Both the position numbers and the translations under genes were made by a program. A DNA stretch of 64,000 nt from Podocnemis expansa (lineage: Eukaryota; Chordata; Testudines; Podocnemididae), in assembly GCA_007922195.1 (NCBI GenBank), contig ML681981.1, forward strand, positions 9,502,318 through 9,566,317, read 5' to 3'. The notes beneath the pieces are model-generated. The model saw only the letters and a program-made list of their open reading frames with translations. It ran no database searches and was not told the origin of the DNA. This document shows positions 58,235-64,000 of this stretch, piece after piece. The stretch's first letter is position 1, and every line of letters begins with the position of its first letter.

Positions 58235-58602
58235 AAGGGATGTCAGTGGGACATCGAGACTTCAAAGAGAAACAACTGAATTGGAATCAATATGCAAATT
58301 AGTTTGTGTGAAAGTACGATTAAATCGAGACTATGGGTTCTTTTCCCATTACAACAGGTAATGTGACTTCAGCCTTCCCAGGGTTTGAACCTTAACAACT
58401 GCTCTGATTTCCTGTTACTCTATGACCTGATCCCATGGTTTATACTCCCTTGCATTTATTTTCATTCCATTGTGTGAGTTCCACCATCTTTGAAGCACCT
58501 GATGAAGTGGGATTTTCTCCCACAAAAGCTCATGTGAAAAATAAACCTGTTACTCTTTAAGTGCCACAGGACTCCTTGTTTCTTTTGCCAGAAGTCTAAC
58601 TT
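58235..58602 (+). mobile_element. Penelope-like retroelement 3' end (copy 3)
   Basis: Starts in the last part of the endonuclease frame (SGTSRLQRETTELESICK, then LNRDYGFFSHY, 58225-58361) and keeps the complete 3' untranslated region and tail, including CTGATGAAGTGGGATTTTC at 58499 and CTTTAAGTGCCACAGGACTCC. The hammerhead-like GAAA is AAAA in this copy. It directly abuts the following CR1. Confidence 0.8.
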
Positions 58603-58639
58603 CAGGGACACATTTACTTAATATTATTGAAAAACCTGA

Positions 58640-60410
58640 CTGCAGGTTTTGTGATAACAAATCATTTTTAAAGACAAAAAAATCAAAATACGTTGTGCTT
58701 TCAGACATAAAATCATGCTTAAAAATCATAGAAGATAATAAGTTCTTTACATATATTAAAACCAAGAGAAAGATGAAGGAAAGTGTGGCTTCTTGGAAAC
58801 GTAAAGCTAATAACTGACAATATCAAGAAAGCTGAGTTGTTTAATGCCTACCCGTATTCTGCTTCAGTTTTCACTAAAGAGATTATTGGTGACCAGATGC
58901 TCAACACAATTAATACCAACAAGGGGAAGGACTGTAACCGAAAATATGGAAAGAACAGGTTAAAGAATATTTAGATAAGTGGATGTATTAAAGTCAACTG
59001 AGCCTGATGAAGCAATTATTTCTGAGAATTCATGAGGAAAGGTGAGGTCCCAGAGGACTGGAACAGGGTAGACATAGTACTTATCCTTAAAAAGGGGAAC
59101 TATAAACCAGTCAGATTAAGTTCAATATCTGGAAAAATACTGAAACAAATCATTGAACAATCATTTTGTAAGCACCTAGAGGATAATACAGTAAAAAGGG
59201 GTAGCCAATGTGGATCTGTCAAGAAAAAATCAAGCCAAACCAACCTAATTTCTTTCTCTGGTAGGGTTACTGGCCTGGAAGATGGGGATGAGAGGGAAGC
59301 AGTAGATGTGATATATATTCATTTCAGCAGGGCTTTTGAGGTGGCCCTTCATGACATTTTTACAATCAAACAAGGGAGATGCAGTCTAGATAAAATTACC
59401 ATAAGGTATGTGCACAATTGCTTGAAAGATAGTACTCAAAGAGCAGTTATCAGTGGTTTGCTAGTGGAAACTAATAGGGTCTCTCCTGGGTCCAATACTA
59501 TTCTATATTTTTATTAATAACTTGGATAAGGCAATGGAGAATATGCCGATAAAATTTGGAGAAGACATAAGCTGTGAGCGTTGCAAACACTCTGGAGAAC
59601 AGGATTTGAATTCAAGTTGGAGAAGTGGTCTGAATTCAACAAGATGAAATGCAATAAAGAGAAGAAGGAAAGAATGCAAAAATAACAAAATTGGGCACAA
59701 CTGACTAGATGGCAGTACTGCTGAAAAGATTCTTATGATTATACTGGATCACAAATGGAAGCTGAGTCAACATTATGAGGCATTTGCAAAAAGGACTAAT
59801 ATTCTAATATCATTCAGGGGTGTATTAACAATAGTGTCAGATATAAGGCACAAGAAGTAATTGCCCTGCTCACCTCATGGCCGATGAGGTCTCAGCTGGA
59901 GCATTGTGTTAAACTCTGAGTGTTGCACTTTAAGAAAGATGTGGACAAATTGGAGAGCCCAGAGGACAGCATCAAAAATGAAAAAGGTTCAGAAAACTTG
60001 ACCTATGAGGAAAAAGTTAAAAAGTCTGGGAATGGTTAGCTGTGAGAAAATAAGAGTGAGAGGGGACTTGATAACAATCCTCAAATATATTGGATTGTTA
60101 TAAAGAGGGTGGTGATCAATTGTTCTCAATGTCCATTGAAGGTAGGATAAGATGTAATCAACTTTATCTACACAACGGTGATTTAGGTTAGATATCAGGA
60201 AAATCTTTCTAACTACTGGTATAAGTATTGGAATAAGTTATGAAGGTATGGTATAGGATCCCTGCCACCAGAGATTTCTAAGAACAAGTTAGGCAAACAG
60301 CTGTAAGGGATTGCCCATATGTACTTGATTTTGTCTCAGCACAGGGGGCTGGAGTCTGGATTACACGCCTTGAGGTCCTTTCCAGCCCTACCCTTCTGTG
60401 ATTCTGTAAT
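58640..60410 (+). mobile_element. old CR1 LINE, 5'-truncated
   Basis: CR1 order is preserved from an LITDNIKKAELFNAYPYSASVFTK-type stretch (58800-58880) through RT to the 3' end CTTGAGGTCCTTTCC, AGCCCTACCCTTCTGTG and ATTCTGTAAT near 60410. The start is approximate. More decayed than the 10.1-11.7 kb copy and of the same subtype as the 24-26 kb copy. Confidence 0.8.
59032..59600 (+). pseudogene. CR1 reverse transcriptase remnant (old copy)
   Basis: The 161-codon frame 59032-59517 shows GEVPEDWNRVDIVLILKKG, NYKPVRLSSISGKILKQIIE, a KKKSSQTNLISF stretch, FSRAFEVALHD (for the usual SKAFDxVxH) and NCLKDSTQRAVI. The following frame changes to a degraded KFGEDIS where CR1 has KFADDTK, so the catalytic Asp pair is lost. 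Non-functional. Confidence 0.8.
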
Positions 60411-61344
60411 TTTTACTGTGTGCAATGCATTATACGAGATGTTTATGGACAGGGTCTACCACTTTACTCATGTGTGACATGAAGTTATTATACAGTAAGT
60501 TAAAAATCATTGGTGTTCTGGTATGTGTAGAAGGGTTTTGTTTGAGTTCTCTTGCCACACAAACACCATAAGGCAGAATCATATCCATCCTGCATTTCCC
60601 ATCACTCTTTCTACCCACTGAAAATCTGAATTTTCAGTCCCCTGAAAATGTGTTCTCCCTGCCCCAACACACGTTACTCATCATTTTTTCTAAGTTAAAT
60701 CTCATTTAGCTATTTTCTTCCTATTTTCTTTGTTATGACTTATAGTCATACAATTTTGCAGTGTGATTGTGTCCAAACTCACATGTTATAGTAAGCTGAG
60801 TTTGTTACCTCAATGGGAAATGGTGATAAAATACCTGCGTGCTGCAAGAAATGAAGTGGACAATTGACTACTTCACACTGGTTGGTTGGTATAAAACCAA
60901 AGGCCTAGCAGTCAGAGGGGTGGCTGGAAGTGCATTCATATGGACCAGAGATAAAACAAACTTGTGACCATTAAAGTTTTCATAGGCCTTTAAAAAATTC
61001 TGTCAAAGTTTTAATTCAGATAATTATATTGTGCGTCTCTAAATTTCCTATCTATTGTATGAAATATTCTTCACCTTTCATTACCGGGCAATTAAACAGA
61101 TTCTACTGCATGTCTGTGACCAGTGAAGTGATCCAAGTAGACTGTAAACTTGCAAGTCAAAGACATGCCTATATTTCCAACTTCTGATTAATTTTTAATT
61201 GTTTCTGCCCTCACTCATGTTGGCAGCATTTCAATATTTAGGATTACCCATGACTTTACTTGATGTTTATAAATATCCTTTTAAAACTCATGCTTTCTGC
61301 CAGAGAGTAAGACCTGTATATTTCAGATTACTCCAGTGTACATG
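60411..61344. other. no recognisable feature
   Basis: AT-rich; nothing recognised. Confidence 0.4.
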
Positions 61345-61354
61345 AAAATATCTG

Positions 61355-61517
61355 TGGCACTTAAAGACTAACATATTTATTTATTGCATGAGTTTTTGTG
61401 GGAGAAAGTCGGATTTTCCCCCATGAAAGCTCATGCAATAAATAAATTTGTTAGCACCACAGTACTCCTTGTTTGTTTTACTGAACTAGACTAACACAGC
61501 TGCCCCTTTGGAACTTA
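61355..61517 (+). mobile_element. Penelope-derived foldback unit 5
   Basis: The left arm begins inside the reverse tail (TGGCACTTAAAGACTAAC); the arms meet inside the helix-II hairpin (GGGAGAAAGTCGGATTTTCC); the right arm runs CATGAAAGCTCATGCAATAA to GACTAACACAGCTGCCCC. TSDs AAAATATCTG (61345-61354 and 61518-61527) bracket the whole unit. Confidence 0.8.
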
Positions 61518-61527
61518 AAAATATCTG

Positions 61528-63545
61528 GTCTGCAAAAAGAATAAATAGAAAACAATCATGTTTGTTTATTTGCCTACACCTATACTGGCCATGGCTTGTA
61601 TATCACATGAAAATCAATCCCTTTGGCAGATAATTATTTGTCCAGTAACTAAGGCATACATTTAGATTGCAGAGAAATATTAAACTAGATGGTTTTAGGC
61701 TTCCATATCTCAAGAGTCTCCAGAACGTAAGCATTCAGTTAAAGCAACCTGGGCTTGCTTCTGTGCTCTGGGAAATTAATCTGAGTTGGGCTGCGTTCAT
61801 ATTGTTCTACAACTCTGTATGCTTCTCAAATTCCGCTAGTTCATGCTGTGGCAGAGGAGGTATCACTTTTTTTTTTTTAACACATTTCCTCCAGCTGACA
61901 CATGCAAAATCCTGGGCGCTGATCAAATTATGTGGGAAAAACCAATAGCCAGGAAGATAAACGTAGGTATGCACCCTTTGAGGTACATGACCAGTACCCT
62001 TGTCTTCTGTTTGTCTGGAAGACTGGAAGCTCTCTGGGGCAGGAAGCGTTTTATTTATGCTCGTAAAATATTATGTACATTTGACATAAATGTTTAAAGG
62101 TGACAGGCTATATGGGTTTGTGTCCTGCTTTTGCTGTTTTCTGATCTATAATGATAGCCTGAAAGGTTGTTGGTTTTGGGGAAGGTTTCCTTTTTATTTT
62201 ATATCTTTGATATTAGGCATGACAAGTCTGTTTTCCCCTGTTCTTACTGTAGAATTTTACAGACAACTGGCATGTACAGTATGAACTATCTTGTCTCTTA
62301 ACTGAATGTCCAACACTTCACAGAGTTCATGAATTTGATTGGTGTTTAAACATAAACAAAACTGTTTTAATTGCTTGATATATAATGTCACTGTATTAGT
62401 TCTGCAGTTGTTGCAAGAGATGTTTTACAAAAATACATGGTTGACCTGAATTTCCAACATGGTTAAAAATGCATATATGAATTTAAATACTTTGTAGCCT
62501 TTCCTTACCTTAAAAGAGAAAAAAAAAAAGGCACAACCTTTATGATGTTGAGATACCTCATGTAACACACACATCCCATTTCATTCTCTAAGATTTACAC
62601 CACTTTGCTTTTAAAAAGAGCAAGGAAGTGTAACAATAATGACTCTTTTAAAGCAAAAACTCTACAAAAGAGATTGCTCTAGGGATAACATTTCCTTGTC
62701 CATATTTCACAGTAGCAGAAACTTTTCTGTTCTGGATTATTGATTAAGACGTTGGTGCCAAGAGACCCAAATCAAGAATTAAGGCTCCATTGTGCTAGGG
62801 TCTGTACACACACAAAAACAGCCCTTGCCTTTAGGAAACATTACAGCATCATTACTGCCCTCAAAAATAGTCCCTTACAATAGTTATGTATTATATTTAT
62901 GGTAACAAATGCTATGTATTTACAGTCTTTAACCCAGATCCTGCAATGGGCTCCAGGCCATAGACCTCCATTGTTTTACATAAGACTCTTTGTGGGCATG
63001 AAGGTCTGTCAGAATACAGCTCATTGAAGGACTGGGGTTTTTGTTACAAACTGTCTTTTCATTCACTCTCAGCTAAAACCAGATGAATTGTTGGGTGTAC
63101 TTTATGCTGAGAAGTTAGCCTTTTTTTTTTCCTGTTCCTGAATTGCCTGCAAATAGATCATGTCTGACTGCTCATATTGTGAACAATTTTTAGCCTAAGT
63201 TAAATATACATTACACATATGTATGGAGAATGAGAGAATAAACCACACCCAAGAGACCTCTGTGTGGAGCCTCACTGAAGTCAATGGGACTGTGGGCAGG
63301 GGTGTGCCCACAGAGGTTATAGCAGATTTGGATTTCTGTTTCTTGATTTAAATTAATCTTTGCTAGTGGCCTGAAGTTGCCTGCCTTTCAACAAACAAAC
63401 TTACACTAGTGTTCAAAAAAAGTAAATGAAAATCTGTGTGCAGCCAAACTAAAAGATGAAGAATTTGCAAACCAGTTTGACTGCCTCCATCCTAGTTTTA
63501 AGAGCTCTGTAAGGCTTTCTGGAGTGCATGTATGCTGAAAGTAAA
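61528..63545. other. no recognisable feature
   Basis: AT-rich, apparently unique; short frames only. Confidence 0.4.
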
Positions 63546-63559
63546 CATTATATGTTGCA

Positions 63560-63961
63560 AAACAAGGAGTCCTGTGGCACTTAAAGACTAACAAATTTAT
63601 TTATTGCATGAGCTTTCCTGGGAGAAAATCCCACTTCCTCAGATGCTTTGAGGAAAGTGAGGAAGTGGGATTTTTCTCCCATAAAAGCTCATGCCATAAA
63701 TAAATTCAGGGGTTTTGCTGGCACCGGGCTTACAGGGCTTGAGCCCAGAGTCCCAGTGCCCGAGCCCAGGGTCTGCTGCTGGACCGCCTGTGGTGGTGGC
63801 TACAGCAGCGGCACGTGAGCCCTGAGTCTCAGCGTGCTGAGCCCTGGGTCTTTTCCTGGCCTGGCGGTGCTCCTGAATAAATGTGTTAATCTTTAAGTGC
63901 CACAGGACTCCATGCTTGTTTTGCTGAACTAGACTAACAAAGCTACCCCTTTGGAACTTGG
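63560..63961 (+). mobile_element. Penelope-derived foldback unit 6, with hAT-type insert
   Basis: Left arm: reverse tail from ACAAGGAGTCCTGTGGCACTT to CCCACTTCCTCAGATGC. Right arm: GAGGAAGTGGGATTTTTC onwards, split by the insert 63707-63875, then TTAATCTTTAAGTGCCACAG and GACTAACAAAGCTACCCC. Flanks 63546-63559 and 63962-63975 (CATTATATGTTGCA and CACTATGTGGTGCA) agree at 11 of 14, a decayed TSD. Confidence 0.8.
63707..63875. mobile_element. hAT-type MITE (169 bp) inside foldback unit 6
   Basis: Starts CAGGGGTTTTGCTGGCACC and ends CTGGCGGTGCTCCTG, with TSDs AATAAATT (63699-63706) and AATAAATG (63876-63883), 7 of 8. Removing it restores the Penelope AATAAATTTGTTA-type tail. GC-rich with repeated GAGCCC(A/T)G blocks. 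Confidence 0.75.
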
Positions 63962-64000
63962 CACTATGTGGTGCAGGGTCTCTTATTGTTTGAGCTTAAG

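Overview
The window looks like vertebrate, and more exactly sauropsid, nuclear DNA; a turtle or crocodilian is the best guess. The grounds are CR1 LINEs ending in a bird/reptile-type ATTCTAT tail, Penelope-like retroelements with GIY-YIG endonuclease, hAT-type and PIF/Harbinger-type DNA transposons, and a MIR/CORE-SINE-like copy. Species cannot be fixed by eye. I find no convincing host exon, RNA gene or CRISPR array. Nearly all protein-coding signal comes from dead mobile elements, so this is intergenic or deep intronic DNA. Family names rest on motif and end-sequence recognition from memory, not on a database search. Unless a target-site duplication (TSD) is quoted, repeat edges are good to a few tens of bases.

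Layout. 1-10 kb: the end of a DNA transposon, a solo-LTR-like unit (1847-2775), a CR1 3' end, a small inverted Penelope unit, a hAT-type MITE with a perfect 8-bp TSD, a degenerate tandem array and a reverse-strand LTR-like promoter. 10-16 kb: a CR1 with most of its reverse transcriptase (frameshifted), a GC-rich minisatellite, then a 5'-truncated Penelope (13066-16043) split by a 910-bp TG...CA solo LTR (14257-15166) flanked by TCACC. 17-24 kb: mostly unique AT-rich DNA with two MITEs. 24-33 kb: an old CR1 broken by two DNA transposons, a 220-bp palindrome, a Penelope 3' half with an open GIY-YIG endonuclease frame, and a reverse-strand CR1 holding both a MITE and a 443-bp solo LTR.

35-50 kb: SINEs, hAT-type MITEs, CR1 ends, and a four-layer nest (about 40.85-44.4 kb) in which a fossil PIF/Harbinger transposase on the minus strand is broken by a TIR element and by a CR1 that itself carries a 743-bp MITE. 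50-64 kb: further CR1 and Penelope copies, ending in an inverted Penelope unit with a 169-bp hAT-type insert.

The most striking recurrent signal is a set of five small Penelope-derived palindromes. Each is a reverse-complemented Penelope tail joined head-to-head to a forward tail, and each whole palindrome is bracketed by one 10-22 bp TSD, so both arms arrived in one insertion. The same tail carries a motif that fits the catalytic core of a hammerhead ribozyme. Insertion order can be read at several loci because removing an insert plus one TSD copy restores the host repeat.
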